Positions 37,538-46,740 are shown, numbered from the stretch's first letter. The stretch: 64,000 nt of DNA from Gloeomargarita sp. SKYB120 (GCA_025062155.1 JANXAM010000005.1:1-64000); one strand, 5' to 3'. The notes: a model not told the origin generated them from the sequence alone. Numbers and translations are program-made.

Positions 37538-38775
37538 AACAGTTAGTTATCGGGTTACTCTTACTGTTTTTACTGCTGGGATGTCAACGGACAGAGACAC
37601 CAGGGCCATTGGTTTTGACGTTATGGCATGGCATTAACCCACCAGCTAACCGGGTGGTTTTTGAGCAGTTGGTCACCGACTTTAATGCCCGTCATACGGA
37701 CATAAAAATCCAGCCCATCTACATTGGCCAAGCTGACCAGCAATTTCCCAAAATTCTGACGGCCATTGTTGGCAATAGCCCGCCCGATTTGCTCTGGTTT
37801 GACAGTTTATTGACGGGACGTTTGGTAGATTTACAGGGTGTGATTCCCCTGACCGATTGGTTGCAAGATGGGGGGTATTTGGACAACCTTGACCCAGCGC
37901 TGATCCCAGGCATGGAATTTGAAGGCGAATTGTGGTCAGTTCCGTTTACTACGAGCAATTTGGGGATTTTTTATCGCCCGGATTTGTTCGCTGAAGCTGG
38001 AATTAAAACCTTGCCCCGCACCTGGGAGGAATTGGCGCAGGTCGCACAGAAATTGACGCAAGACCGGGATGGGGATGGCCGGCTGGACCAGTATGGGTTG
38101 CTGTTGCCCTTGGGGAAAGGGGAATGGACGGTCTTTTCCTGGTTGCCCTTTTGGTTTAGCGCTGGGGGAGAGGTGGCGAACCAAAGAATGCCGCTGCTGA
38201 CCACGGCGAGTCTCAAGGCGTTGCGTTTCTGGCAAGAGTTGCTGCAAAGGGGTGTCGCAGTGCTATCGGCACCGGAGCGGGGGTACGAGCAGGAGTGGTT
38301 TATCCAGGGACGGGTGGCGATGCAGATTACCGGGCCGTGGACGCTGGGGTATCTCACGCAGACGGGCGTGCCATTTGCCGTGATGCCGATTCCCCAAGCA
38401 GAACGTCCAGCCACCATTGTTGGCGGGGCAAATGTGTTTGTTATGCGCACCGATCCCCTTCGCCAACGGGCGGCGCTGCAGTTTTTGGACTATATTTTGA
38501 GTGATGAATTTCAGGTGGCCTGGGCGGTGCAGACGGGGGCGTTACCAGTGACCCAATCGGCGCGACGGGACCCCACGTATCAGGCCTTTTTAACAAACCA
38601 TCCCCTGCTGCAAGTGTTCCTAGACCAGATGCCGTTTGCCTATTCCCGTCCCAACGGTCCGAATTACAACCGCGTGTCGAACTGCCTAGGGCGGGCGATT
38701 GAAGCGACATTGTTGGGGCAGGCGCCGGAGGTGGCCTTGGAGCGCTACGTCCGTTTCTGTCCAGGGGGGTCCTGA
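37534..38775 (+). CDS. Extracellular sugar-type ABC substrate-binding lipoprotein
   Basis: A family 1 solute-binding protein (MalE/UgpB-like) of 413 residues. The lipoprotein signal is KQLVIGLLLLFLLLGCQ, with Cys17. The mature part shows LTLWHGINPPANRVVFEQLVTDFNARH, GNSPPDLLWFD, WSVPFTTSNLGIFYRPDLF and RVAMQITGPWTLGYL, typical of carbohydrate-binding members. No permease or ATPase gene is adjacent, so it must use transporter parts encoded elsewhere. ATGA overlap couples it to the methyltransferase gene. Confidence 0.88.
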   Translation: MKQLVIGLLLLFLLLGCQRTETPGPLVLTLWHGINPPANRVVFEQLVTDFNARHTDIKIQPIYIGQADQQFPKILTAIVGNSPPDLLWFDSLLTGRLVDLQGVIPLTDWLQDGGYLDNLDPALIPGMEFEGELWSVPFTTSNLGIFYRPDLFAEAGIKTLPRTWEELAQVAQKLTQDRDGDGRLDQYGLLLPLGKGEWTVFSWLPFWFSAGGEVANQRMPLLTTASLKALRFWQELLQRGVAVLSAPERGYEQEWFIQGRVAMQITGPWTLGYLTQTGVPFAVMPIPQAERPATIVGGANVFVMRTDPLRQRAALQFLDYILSDEFQVAWAVQTGALPVTQSARRDPTYQAFLTNHPLLQVFLDQMPFAYSRPNGPNYNRVSNCLGRAIEATLLGQAPEVALERYVRFCPGGS

Positions 38776-38776
38776 G

Positions 38777-39556
38777 GTGACGGAGCATCCTGTTGCCCTA
38801 GGGACCTTTGCCAGCCTGGTGGCTGGTTTAGGAAGTGGCCTAGGGGCCTTACCCGTGTTGCTCCCTATCGCGCTCACCGTCGGTCTCCAGGCCCTGCTTT
38901 TGGGATTTGGGGGCGGGGTGATGCTGGCGGCAACGGCGTTTTCGCTGGTGATTCCCGGAACTGAAGCGGCCTTGCAGTTAGGCTATCCCCAGGCTTGGGC
39001 GGCGGTGAGCATGGCCATCGGGATTTTGGTGGGGGGTGTGTTATTGGAACTGGCCCATAACTTTTTTCCCCATGAGCACTTTTTCAAGGGGCTAGAAGGA
39101 GGCCGGGCTGGTCATCTGAAACGCATCTGGCTGTTTGTCCTAGCGATTACCCTGCACAACTTTCCCGAGGGGCTGGCGGTGGGGGTCGGGTTCGGCGATG
39201 TGGAGGTGGGAAATCCCCTGGCGTTAACCGTGGGGATTGCCCTGCAAAATATCCCGGAGGGTTTGATAGTGGCGACATCGCTGCGGGGATTGGGATACGG
39301 GCGCTGGTTTGCGGTGGGAATTGCCCTGTTGACGGGATTGGTAGAACCGGTTGGCGGTTTGGTGGGCGCAGCGCTCGTCAGCCTCAGCCGGCAAATTCTC
39401 CCCTGGGGTATGGCGCTGGCCGCAGGCGCAATGTTGTTTGTAATCAGCGACGAAATTATCCCAGAGTCGCACCGGCGCGGCTTAGAACGACAGGGGACTG
39501 CAGGCGTCATGCTGGGGTTTGTGGTGATGCTGGTGCTGGATGTGGCCTTGGCGTGA
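38777..39556 (+). CDS. ZIP-family metal transporter
   Basis: A 259-residue membrane protein of the ZIP (ZupT-like) family with about eight transmembrane helices. TLHNFPEGLAVGVGFGDV and VGIALQNIPEGLIVATSL are the two helix motifs that hold the metal-binding site. A His-containing loop (HNFFPHEHFFKG) lies between helices 3 and 4. Likely substrates are zinc, iron or manganese. I start at GTG 38777 (VTEHPVALGTF), one base after the preceding stop, with GGGGGG upstream. Confidence 0.85.
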   Translation: MTEHPVALGTFASLVAGLGSGLGALPVLLPIALTVGLQALLLGFGGGVMLAATAFSLVIPGTEAALQLGYPQAWAAVSMAIGILVGGVLLELAHNFFPHEHFFKGLEGGRAGHLKRIWLFVLAITLHNFPEGLAVGVGFGDVEVGNPLALTVGIALQNIPEGLIVATSLRGLGYGRWFAVGIALLTGLVEPVGGLVGAALVSLSRQILPWGMALAAGAMLFVISDEIIPESHRRGLERQGTAGVMLGFVVMLVLDVALA

Positions 39557-39572
39557 CCCCCCGTACTACATA

Positions 39573-39663
39573 ATTTTCGAGCCGGTTACTGTCAAGGTTT
39601 TTGTAAAAAATTGCAGGATTGGTTGCAATAAAATGAAACGGATTTTCGCGCCGGTATCGGTCA
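39573..39663 (+). repeat. Imperfect 22-nt direct repeat in the leader of the ferritin-like gene
   Basis: ATTTTCGAGCCGGTTACTGT and onward at 39573-39594 recurs as ATTTTCGCGCCGGTATCGGT and onward at 39642-39663, matching 18 of 22 positions, with starts 69 bp apart. Both copies lie between the ZIP transporter gene and the ferritin-like gene, about 50-140 bp before the latter's ATG. They could be paired operator sites for a metal- or redox-responsive regulator; no regulator is known. Confidence 0.4.
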
Positions 39664-39695
39664 TAATGCTGATGGCAACCTGTAGTCCATCGTGA
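39633..39695 (+). CDS. Possible 20-residue lipopeptide ORF
   Basis: An ATG-TGA frame encodes MKRIFAPVSVIMLMATCSPS, which looks like a lipoprotein signal with a Cys after LMAT. It lies in the leader of the ferritin-like gene and contains one copy of a direct repeat. The upstream ribosome binding site is weak. It may be a chance frame or a leader peptide. Confidence 0.15.
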   Translation: MKRIFAPVSVIMLMATCSPS

Positions 39696-39709
39696 TGTAG
39701 GAGCTGAAC

Positions 39710-40252
39710 ATGAGTCTGAGCCATTTCCAAGAGGATTTCATGGGGATTGACCGGTTCTTCCAGGAAGCGGTGTACCACGATGAAACGGACTTGAACGCCG
39801 CCTCGACCGTGGAAGTGGAGATGTACGAGCACGAGTGTATGTACCCCACGTTTGCGGAAATTGCCCGCCAGGCCGGTCACCCGGAAATTGGGGCCATGTT
39901 TGATGCAATTGCCCGCGAGGAGGGAGAACACGCGGAACTGGTGCGCCGGCTGTACAAGGACCTGGAGGTGAAGGACAGCCCGCAAACACTGGAGGCTAAG
40001 CGGCTGGTGGCGCAAATCCAAGCCCAGATGGAAGTGGTGGCCAAGGACCCGCGGGGGCTGCGGCGAGCGCTGGAAACAGCTCTGGAGGTGGAAACCATCG
40101 AGAGCGAAAAGACCTATCCGGCGTTTGTGGAACTGGCCCGCAGGCAAGGCAAAGAAGAAGTGGCGCGGGTGTTTGAAGAAATCGTCCGCTCGGAAACCCG
40201 GCACGCAGCTTGGGTGCGGCGGGCGCTAGAGTCCTTGCCGGCCCACGTCTAG
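39710..40252 (+). CDS. Rubrerythrin/ferritin-like diiron protein
   Basis: A 180-residue four-helix bundle protein. The two helix pairs carry metal-ligand patterns: EVEMYEHECMYPTFAEIARQ with AREEGEHAELVRRL, and EVETIESEKTYPAFVELARRQ with VRSETRHAAWVRRAL. This matches the erythrin domain of rubrerythrins, without the rubredoxin domain. Rubrerythrins reduce peroxide. The internal similarity of its halves is strong. It has its own upstream region with repeats. It converges on the PSII S4 gene. Confidence 0.85.
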   Translation: MSLSHFQEDFMGIDRFFQEAVYHDETDLNAASTVEVEMYEHECMYPTFAEIARQAGHPEIGAMFDAIAREEGEHAELVRRLYKDLEVKDSPQTLEAKRLVAQIQAQMEVVAKDPRGLRRALETALEVETIESEKTYPAFVELARRQGKEEVARVFEEIVRSETRHAAWVRRALESLPAHV

Positions 40253-40270
40253 ATTCCTGGGGGTTTTTGG

Positions 40271-41020
40271 TCAGGTCAAGCGGGTCAAGGTCACTCGGTA
40301 GCGGTCCTTCTTGGTGAGGGCAATCGCTCCGACAATCAGCCGCCCTTTCCCTCGGATAGCGACCACATCGCCAGTTTTGAGCAGGTGACTGGGTTGGGTG
40401 ACGGTTTGCCAGTTGACCCGCACCTCCCCCTGTTTGATCCACGCCACCATCTTGGTACGGGATAACCCAAAACCGGCGGACGCTAGGGCATCCAGGCGCA
40501 GGGATGCCTCGACGGTGGTTAATTCTTTGGTGCGGGGTTCGGGCACCCGCAGTTCCGACCAGTCCAGGCGGCTGACGGTCACAGGGACAGAGCGCACCTG
40601 GGTGAGATGGGCGCAGAGAAAATCGGCCAATTCCGGTACGACGATGACCTGAGCGCCTCGTTCCCCTAGCACCAACAGGTCGCCTACCTTGTCTCGCACA
40701 ATGCCGGTGGCAAGGATGGCGCCAAGAAAATCGCGGTGGCTGGCGGGGTCAAAGAGAAAGTTGCCCTGAATGCCCAGCAGCGCTAGGGGCACATCTGCGG
40801 TTGACAGAGACATCGCTGCCGGCGCTAGGGCGACACGCACGCGCTCGGCTTGGGGATACCCACCCCAGGCGACCCACTGCACTGTACTCAAGCGGCGGCA
40901 GTAATCTTCTACCACCTGGACATCGGGGGGGCTGAGCATATCGCTGACCACCACTTGCCAGGTGCGTTCAGCGCGGTCAATCCAGTCCTCCAAACGGGCT
41001 AGCAGGTCGGGAGCAGCCAT
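40271..41020 (-). CDS. Photosystem II S4-domain protein
   Basis: A 249-residue protein of the cyanobacterial/plastid PSII S4 (TIGR03069) family. The N-terminal two thirds are a family-specific domain (DMLSPPDVQVVEDYCRRL, ALLGIQGNFLFDPASHRDFLGAILATGI, KVGDLLVLGERGAQVIV), and the C-terminal S4 RNA-binding motif (LRLDALASAGFGLSRTKMVAWIKQGEVRVNWQ) fits an RNA-binding role. It is 1 bp after a pentapeptide-repeat gene on the same strand, so the two are probably co-transcribed. Confidence 0.88.
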   Translation of the reverse strand: MAAPDLLARLEDWIDRAERTWQVVVSDMLSPPDVQVVEDYCRRLSTVQWVAWGGYPQAERVRVALAPAAMSLSTADVPLALLGIQGNFLFDPASHRDFLGAILATGIVRDKVGDLLVLGERGAQVIVVPELADFLCAHLTQVRSVPVTVSRLDWSELRVPEPRTKELTTVEASLRLDALASAGFGLSRTKMVAWIKQGEVRVNWQTVTQPSHLLKTGDVVAIRGKGRLIVGAIALTKKDRYRVTLTRLT

Positions 41021-41021
41021 C

Positions 41022-42110
41022 TCACGACGACGGCGGGGCGGCGTAGGTTACCACGCCATTGGGCATGATGGTTCCCTTGAAAATCGTGTCCCGGAGATAG
41101 GTTCCCTGCATCTGGGCGTGGTTGAGACTGGCCTCGGATAGGTCGGCCCGCTCCAGATTCGTGCGCAGCAGGTTGCTCCAGGTCAAATCAGCGGCGGTCA
41201 AGTTGGCCTGGGAGAGGTTTGCATCGGCGAGGTAGGCGCCGCTTAGGTTGGCCCGCGATAGGTCGGCCTGCACCAGCTTCGCCTCCGTCAGGTTGGTTTG
41301 GGACAGGTCGGCTCGGCTCAAGTCAGCCCGGCTCAAGTCGGCTCCGGCAAAGTTAGCTCCTGTGGCCATGACCCGGCTCAAGGTCGCCTCGGTAAATTGA
41401 GCCAGGCGGGCATCGGCTTGGCGGAGATTGGTAATGCTGCGGGGTTCGCTGGCCAGGATCGCCCGGTTGAGATTGGCCCGCACCAGGCGGGTTCCTGTTA
41501 AATTAGCCCCCCGCAAGTTGGCCTGGGACAAATCCGCATCCGTCAGGTCACAGCCCTGTAAGTTCGCCTGGGACAAATCGGCGCCCCGGAAACACGTCTC
41601 CCGTAAATTCAGCTCACTCAAGTCCACACCACTCAGGTTAGCCTGGCTAAAGTTGCGTTCCCCCTGCTGCAGGCGGTGGCGTATCTCCGCTGTGGCAACG
41701 GTCTGGGTTGGCGACTGGAAACGTTGCGGTGGAATCGTCTGGGGACGCAGGGTATCTATCTGTTCTCGGACCCGTTGGCCGATTTGGGATTGCTGTTGCA
41801 GGGTTTCCCGCAGCCGAGCGAGACGTTCCTGCACCGATTGGCCCCGCATGGCTGGAGTTACGGTCAAAGTTTCGGCCCAGCGGGGGATCTCTTCGCCGCG
41901 AACCCGGCCAAACACGAGCAACGAACGGATGTCCATCTCCCGCAGGCGCGGCAAATTTTCCCGCAGGCACGTCATGGTTTGGGTCACCGGCGGCACCGTT
42001 GCACCCTCCACCAGGAGGCGCAACTGTCCATTGTCTAAAACCCCCTGGCCCGTACAGTCCAGCGGGGCGAGGCTGGTCCGTAACCAGTCCGTTAACTCCG
42101 GAGTCGTCAT
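41022..42110 (-). CDS. Pentapeptide-repeat protein with N-terminal extension
   Basis: A 362-residue protein. The first about 140 residues are a folded-looking extension ([40 protein letters not shown]) plus a coiled region. From about 180 on the text is a run of A(D/N)LxX units ([40 protein letters not shown]), forming a right-handed quadrilateral beta helix. I start at MTTPELTDW (42110); the frame upstream to 42239 reads as non-protein. The antisense open frames here are artefacts of the repeat. The function is unknown. Confidence 0.8.
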   Translation of the reverse strand: MTTPELTDWLRTSLAPLDCTGQGVLDNGQLRLLVEGATVPPVTQTMTCLRENLPRLREMDIRSLLVFGRVRGEEIPRWAETLTVTPAMRGQSVQERLARLRETLQQQSQIGQRVREQIDTLRPQTIPPQRFQSPTQTVATAEIRHRLQQGERNFSQANLSGVDLSELNLRETCFRGADLSQANLQGCDLTDADLSQANLRGANLTGTRLVRANLNRAILASEPRSITNLRQADARLAQFTEATLSRVMATGANFAGADLSRADLSRADLSQTNLTEAKLVQADLSRANLSGAYLADANLSQANLTAADLTWSNLLRTNLERADLSEASLNHAQMQGTYLRDTIFKGTIMPNGVVTYAAPPSS

Positions 42111-42222
42111 ACCGGTAGCTCTAGCATAGGTTTGTGCGCATGGGGATCCATCCTTCAACGTAACCCAACCACCCAGGCCGTCCCAATGAGCGAAATCACT
42201 CGGCCAAATGCTAGCACGATTC

Positions 42223-42939
42223 TCAGCCCACTGCGGCATCCATCACCCGGCCATCGGGCAAGGTCGCGCCGGTCAGGTCCACATCTGTGAGAATCGCCCG
42301 TTGCCAATCCACCTCGAGCAGGTAGGCCTCCCGCAAGTTGGCCCCCTGGAGTATCGCCCCGTTCAAACTAGCCCCCTTCAAATTGGCGCCCTGAAGATTG
42401 GCCGCCCGCAGGACCGCCCGCGAGAGGTCCACCTCCCGGAGGCTGGCTCCCGCCAGGTTGGCTTCCCGCAGAACCGCCCGGCAGAGGTCTCCTTGCCAAA
42501 AATTGGCCCCCCGCGCGTCCAACTGGTAGAGGTACGCCCCGCTCAGGTCCACGTTGGTTAAATCGGCATGGAGGAGCAACGCCCCACTCAAATCGGCCCG
42601 GCTTAGGTTCGCGCCGCTGAGATCCGCCCGCGTCAAGTCCGCCCCCGCTAATACCGCCCCTACCAGCTTTGCCAGGGCCAGATTGGCCTCCACCAAGCGG
42701 CAATCACTCAAATCCGCCTCGCGCAACACCGCCTGTTTGAGTTTCGCCTGGGTCAAATTCGCGCCAGCTAGATAAGCTCCGGTCAAGCGCGCCCCGCTCA
42801 GATCGGCACCGGCGAGATTGGCCTCGCTCAAGTTCACCCCGTTGAGGGCGGCTCGGTACAAATCCGCCCCCTGCAAATCCAGGCCGCTAAACTCGCGCTC
42901 TCCAGCTTGGTAGCGTTCCAGCAGTTCCTCGGCATTCAT
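42223..42939 (-). CDS. Pentapeptide-repeat protein
   Basis: A 238-residue protein almost entirely of pentapeptide repeats, from [18 protein letters not shown] to the end ([20 protein letters not shown]). It is predicted to be a rigid beta-helix rod without signal peptide or membrane segments. A short N-terminal helix ([14 protein letters not shown]) precedes it. It lies 3 bp after purQ and upstream of a second repeat protein on the same strand, so it may be read from the purS-purQ transcript. Confidence 0.88.
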   Translation of the reverse strand: MNAEELLERYQAGEREFSGLDLQGADLYRAALNGVNLSEANLAGADLSGARLTGAYLAGANLTQAKLKQAVLREADLSDCRLVEANLALAKLVGAVLAGADLTRADLSGANLSRADLSGALLLHADLTNVDLSGAYLYQLDARGANFWQGDLCRAVLREANLAGASLREVDLSRAVLRAANLQGANLKGASLNGAILQGANLREAYLLEVDWQRAILTDVDLTGATLPDGRVMDAAVG

Positions 42940-42942
42940 GGC

Positions 42943-43629
42943 TCAACGACCCCGACCGGTAGCCCCAGCATACCACGCCAGCAGGCTCTGAAACAGTCCG
43001 AGCCCATCGGTGGCCCCCAAGTCGGCGTCGCTGGCTCGCTCCGGGTGGGGCATCATTCCCAGCACGTTCCCCCGACGGTTACAAATGCCGGCGATGTCGG
43101 CCACTGAACCGTTGGGATTGGGAGGTAGATAACGAAATACCACCTGCTGATGCCGTTCTAAATCCTGTAGAACCGCCGGTTCCGCGTAGTAACACCCCTC
43201 GCCGTGAGCAATCGGCAATGTCAACACCTGGTGGCGCTGGTAGCGGCACGTCCAGGGCAAATCCACCCGCTCCACCCGCACAGGCACCCGGTCGCAGATA
43301 AACTGCAAATCCCGATTGCGCATCAGGGCCCCTGGCAACAGACCCACCTCCGTCAGGATTTGGAATCCATTGCACACGCCCAACACCCAGCCGCCCGCTT
43401 CCGCATGGCGGAGAACCGCTGGCATCACCGGCGAGAACCGAGCCAGGGCGCCGCAACGCAAGTAGTCCCCGTAGCTGAACCCGCCAGGCAGGACCACGAC
43501 CTCCACATCTCCCAACTCCGTCTCCTCATGCCAGATAAAGCGCGTGGGCTGACCGAGCAGATGCTGCGTGACCCAGGCCATATCGCGGTCGCAGTTTGAC
43601 CCCGGAAACACGACAATGCCCCACTTCAC
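42943..43629 (-). CDS. purQ: Phosphoribosylformylglycinamidine synthase subunit PurQ
   Basis: The glutaminase subunit of FGAM synthase in purine synthesis, 228 residues. It supplies ammonia to PurL through PurS. The start is a GTG ([16 protein letters not shown]) with GGAGG 7 nt upstream. [20 protein letters not shown] carries the nucleophile Cys, and GMMPHPER supplies the His-Glu dyad. It overlaps the purS stop by GTGA. purL is not in the window. Confidence 0.95.
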   Translation of the reverse strand: MKWGIVVFPGSNCDRDMAWVTQHLLGQPTRFIWHEETELGDVEVVVLPGGFSYGDYLRCGALARFSPVMPAVLRHAEAGGWVLGVCNGFQILTEVGLLPGALMRNRDLQFICDRVPVRVERVDLPWTCRYQRHQVLTLPIAHGEGCYYAEPAVLQDLERHQQVVFRYLPPNPNGSVADIAGICNRRGNVLGMMPHPERASDADLGATDGLGLFQSLLAWYAGATGRGR

Positions 43630-43880
43630 ACCTTTGCCTCCACAGTGAACCGGTAGGTCTCCATCACCGGGTTGGCCAACACCTCGCGGCACATCCGTTC
43701 AACCTGGGTTTTGGCCTGTTCCAGGTCAGGGGCGGTCAAGGTTAATTCGATGAATTTGCCGATGCGCACCTGCTGCACACCCTCGTAGTGTTGTTGTAAC
43801 GCTTTGGTGACGGCGGTACCGGCAGGGTCGAGCACCGAGGGTTTCAGGGTAATTTGGATTTCGGCCCGGTAGGTGGTCAT
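43626..43880 (-). CDS. purS: Phosphoribosylformylglycinamidine synthase subunit PurS
   Basis: An 84-residue small subunit that bridges PurL and Pur[24 protein letters not shown] and [13 protein letters not shown] are characteristic, and YRFTVEAKV ends it. The start at 43880 overlaps the stop of the upstream 72-residue ORF (ATGA); the frame above it to 44036 is rejected. It overlaps the purQ start as GTGA. Confidence 0.93.
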   Translation of the reverse strand: MTTYRAEIQITLKPSVLDPAGTAVTKALQQHYEGVQQVRIGKFIELTLTAPDLEQAKTQVERMCREVLANPVMETYRFTVEAKV

Positions 43881-44095
43881 GGGTCGCCGAAGACCTCCGC
43901 TTCCCGACCGACCCACCATTCCCCCAACTGCATTAAATCCTGGTGAATGTCCTGCAGGCGTTGCAGGTACACCTCCGGCGGCAAATGGGGCCGCTCCTCT
44001 TGCAGTTTGAGTAACCGCAACTGGATCAATAGCCAAGGTTGGGCCACGCGGCCTGTAGCTTCCATGTACCGCGCTAGAGTTTCGGGCGTCATCAC
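43877..44095 (-). CDS. 72-residue protein of unknown function ahead of purS
   Basis: A small, helix-rich soluble protein (ETLARYMEATGRVAQPWLLIQLRLLKLQEERPHLPPEVYLQRLQDIHQDLMQLGEWWVG, whole sequence shortened here to its main block). It has no cysteines or membrane segment. Its stop overlaps the ATG of purS, and it is the first gene of the purS-purQ run. I do not recognise a family; the tight coupling suggests a role with purine synthesis, but that is only context. Confidence 0.6.
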   Translation of the reverse strand: MMTPETLARYMEATGRVAQPWLLIQLRLLKLQEERPHLPPEVYLQRLQDIHQDLMQLGEWWVGREAEVFGDP

Positions 44096-44126
44096 ATCCC
44101 CTACAACATCCCTTTCATTCTACCGG

Positions 44127-44143
44127 CCTGGGGCTAACCCCGG
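44127..44143. promoter_or_regulatory. Short hairpin in the gap between the purS operon and the M20 gene
   Basis: CCTGGGGCTAACCCCGG can fold into a stem of CC/GG plus GGGG/CCCC with a one-base bulge and a four-base loop. It lies between divergent genes, about 30 bp from one start and 50 bp from the other. No T-run follows, so it is not a terminator. It may be a leader structure or a chance palindrome. Confidence 0.25.
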
Positions 44144-44192
44144 ATTATCCCATCTTCTACCATAGAAATCGTTGTCCCGTCCTGCGTGAGCT

Positions 44193-45392
44193 ATGGTGGC
44201 AGTCGCCCCTTCAGTCCCCAACGTTCGACCCGAGATTCGTGCGCTCCAACCTTGGCTCGTGGAATGGCGGCGGGCCATCCACCGGCGACCGGAACTGGGA
44301 TTTCAAGAAGTGCAAACGGCGGCGCGGGTCACGCAACTTCTGCGCCAGTGGGGGTACCAACCCCAGACGGGGATTGCTCAGACGGGCGTGATGGCGGTTT
44401 TGGAGGGCGGGCGACCGGGACCGGTGCTGGCATTGCGGGCGGATATGGACGCCCTGCCGATCCAGGAACTAAACGAGGTACCCTACTGCTCGGAAATTGA
44501 TGGGGTGATGCACGCCTGTGGGCACGATGGGCACACCGCTATCCTGCTGGGGGTGGCTTACTACTTAGCGCAACACCGCCATCACTGGCGCGGCACGGTG
44601 AAGCTTCTCTTTCAACCGGCGGAGGAAGGCCCTGGCGGTGCCAAACCCATGATTGAAGCCGGCGTCCTGGAAAACCCGCCGGTCGAAGCGATTTTTGGGC
44701 TGCACCTGTGGAATGACTTGCCGGCGGGAACGGTGGGCGTGCGGTCAGGGCCGTTGATGGCGGCGTCGGACTTTTTCTCCTGCCGGATTCAAGGGCGCGG
44801 TGGGCACGGGGCGAAACCTGAACAGACCATTGACGCCCTGGTGATCGGCGCTCAGGTGGTCGTGGCGCTGCAAACAGTCGTGGCGCGGCAGGTCAATCCC
44901 CTGGAACCGGTGGTGGTGACGGTGGGGGAATTCCATGCAGGTTCGGCGCGCAACGTGATTGCCGACCAAGCGTACCTAGGAGGAACGGTGCGCTATTTTC
45001 AGCCGGATTTAGCGCCCGTGTTGCCCCAAAAGCTAGAGGCAATCGTGCGGGGGATTTGCACGGCCTACGGCGCGCAGTACACCTGGCAATACGACTATCT
45101 CTATCCCCCTTTGGTCAACGACCCGGCGATGGCGGACTTGGTGCGGGCGGTGGCGGAGCAAGTGGTGGAACCGGCCCTGGGCGTGGTTCCCAATTGTCAG
45201 ACGCTAGGAGGTGAAGACATGGCGTTTTTCCTGCAGCAGGTGCCGGGGTGTTATTTCTTCTTGGGGTCGGCCAATCCCGCCAAGGGTTTAGATTTTCCCC
45301 ATCACCATCCCCGCTTTGATTTCGACGAAAGTGTGCTCAGTTTAGGGGTAGAATTGCTGGTGCGCTGTCTAGAGCAGTACCTCCAGCGATGA
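44193..45392 (+). CDS. M20-family amidohydrolase
   Basis: A zinc-dependent amidohydrolase of 399 residues of the M20D family (hippurate/N-acyl-amino-acid/IAA-amino-acid hydrolase-like). MHACGHDGHTAILLGVA carries metal ligands, QPAEEGPGGAKPMIEAG the catalytic Glu, HLWNDLPAGTVGV the third region, and TLGGEDMAFFLQQVPGCYFFLG the last. It cleaves an acyl group from an N-acyl amino acid or a related compound; the exact substrate is unclear. The next gene (DUF4340) overlaps its stop by ATGA. Confidence 0.92.
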   Translation: MVAVAPSVPNVRPEIRALQPWLVEWRRAIHRRPELGFQEVQTAARVTQLLRQWGYQPQTGIAQTGVMAVLEGGRPGPVLALRADMDALPIQELNEVPYCSEIDGVMHACGHDGHTAILLGVAYYLAQHRHHWRGTVKLLFQPAEEGPGGAKPMIEAGVLENPPVEAIFGLHLWNDLPAGTVGVRSGPLMAASDFFSCRIQGRGGHGAKPEQTIDALVIGAQVVVALQTVVARQVNPLEPVVVTVGEFHAGSARNVIADQAYLGGTVRYFQPDLAPVLPQKLEAIVRGICTAYGAQYTWQYDYLYPPLVNDPAMADLVRAVAEQVVEPALGVVPNCQTLGGEDMAFFLQQVPGCYFFLGSANPAKGLDFPHHHPRFDFDESVLSLGVELLVRCLEQYLQR

Positions 45393-45988
45393 AACTGTCC
45401 ACGAGTACGGTTGTGGTTCTGGTCCTGGCCATTGCGTTGGGGGGAAGCGTTGCCTACTGGGAGTTCGTGGGCAAACCCCAGCGCCAGGAACAGCTGAACC
45501 GGCAGGCTCGGCTGTTTAACTTTACAGAAAAACAGGTGACAGCGATTACCATCCAGAAGCGGAACGAAACCTTGCAATTTGAGCGGGTGAAGCTGGGGGA
45601 ATGGCAGATGGTGAAACCGCAAAAAAAACCGGCCAATGAAGCGCCCATTGCCTTTCTCCTGGGGCAAATGACCACGGCGCAACGGGTGCAGGACCAAGAC
45701 ATCACCATTGCCGCACATGAAAAGGCGAAATTTGGGCTGGATAAACCGCTAGCAACGGTCCAAGTAACGTTGGAAAACGGCAATCAACACCGCTTGGTGC
45801 TGGGGAATCCTGATTTTACAGGCGTCGCCTTATACGCCCAGATTGACCCACCGGTGGAAGCGCCCACGCTGCAGGTGGCCTTGGTGCCCATTGACCTACG
45901 CAATGCGGTGGACCGCTCTCTGTCTGAATGGCTAGCGGTGCCAAAAAAAGAAGAGTCCAAGAAGGCTCAACCAAGTCCCAAACCGTGA
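45389..45988 (+). CDS. DUF4340-like membrane-anchored protein
   Basis: A 199-residue protein with one N-terminal transmembrane helix (TVVVLVLAIALGGSVAYWEF) and a beta-rich extracytoplasmic domain. FTEKQVTAITIQKRNETLQFER, WQMVKPQKKPANEAPIAFLLG and KFGLDKPLATVQVTLENG are typical of DUF4340, a family of unknown function. The Lys/Pro tail is probably flexible. Its start overlaps the M20 stop, and its stop overlaps the GTG start of cobK (GTGA). Confidence 0.75.
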   Translation: MKLSTSTVVVLVLAIALGGSVAYWEFVGKPQRQEQLNRQARLFNFTEKQVTAITIQKRNETLQFERVKLGEWQMVKPQKKPANEAPIAFLLGQMTTAQRVQDQDITIAAHEKAKFGLDKPLATVQVTLENGNQHRLVLGNPDFTGVALYAQIDPPVEAPTLQVALVPIDLRNAVDRSLSEWLAVPKKEESKKAQPSPKP

Positions 45989-46740
45989 CGCTGTGGTTGA
46001 TCGGTGGCACTTGCGAGAGCGCAGAATTGGCGGCGCAGTTGGGGGCGGATATGCTCTGCGTGATTACGGTGACCACTGAGCGGGCCAAACGCCTGTACGG
46101 CAACTTAACTGTGTTGGTGACCCATTTAACGCCAGAAAACATTCATGGATTTGTGCGGGATTACCAAATCACCCGTATTTTAGATATGTCTCATCCCCAT
46201 GCGGCTCAAATTTCTCAGCTAGCGATTGCCTGTGCTGCGCAATACCATTTGCCCTATTTGCGCTATGAACGTCCGCCGGTGCCCGACAGCTCCTCCCATT
46301 GCTTTTACTGGCGGGATTTAGATGAGTTATTCAGCCGTTATTCCTTTGGTCGCGAGCGCATTTTGGTTACGTTAGGGTATCGGCAATTGCCCCGCTTAAA
46401 ACCCTACTGGGGCGAGCACAGTTGGTTTGTGCGGATTTTGCCGGACCCTGTAGCATTAACAACTGCTTTGGAGGTAGGATTTTTACCGCAGCACATCATT
46501 GCGCTGTGGCCACCGGTGAGTTATGAGCTAGAGCGTGCTCTCTGGCAACAATGGGGGATTACCCAGGTGATTGCCAAAGCATCAGGCGCCCCAGGCGGGG
46601 AAGCGGTCAAACACCAGGTGGCTCAGGAGTTGGGAGTGGTTTTGCATCTGTTGCAGCGTCCGGCAGTGTCGTATCCCCAGCAGACGGATGATCTGGCGGT
46701 GGCGCTGGCGTTTGCTCGTGGGGAGACGACGCCTGGGTGA
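45985..46740 (+). CDS. cobK: Precorrin-6A reductase (CobK/CbiJ)
   Basis: An NAD(P)H-dependent enzyme of the cobalamin (corrin ring) pathway, 251 residues. The start GTG gives VTLWLIGGTCESAELAAQL, and the text continues DMSHPHAAQISQLAIACAAQYHLPYLRYERPP, RILVTLGYRQL and QVIAKASGAPGGEAVKHQVAQ, all CobK/CbiJ patterns. It overlaps the upstream stop by GTGA. Its last 134 bp overlap the 3' end of the convergent HD gene. That tail (LHLLQRPAVSYPQQTDDLA) still looks like the family's C-terminus, so the extension is on the HD side. Confidence 0.85.
   Translation: MTLWLIGGTCESAELAAQLGADMLCVITVTTERAKRLYGNLTVLVTHLTPENIHGFVRDYQITRILDMSHPHAAQISQLAIACAAQYHLPYLRYERPPVPDSSSHCFYWRDLDELFSRYSFGRERILVTLGYRQLPRLKPYWGEHSWFVRILPDPVALTTALEVGFLPQHIIALWPPVSYELERALWQQWGITQVIAKASGAPGGEAVKHQVAQELGVVLHLLQRPAVSYPQQTDDLAVALAFARGETTPG

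Noticed and set aside
39566-42129. Long antisense open frames opposite the ferritin-like and pentapeptide-repeat genes
   Set aside because: They mirror repetitive codon patterns of the real genes and have no recognisable domain or ribosome binding site.
44127-44143. Intrinsic terminator
   Set aside because: The hairpin is bulged and no T-run follows on either strand.
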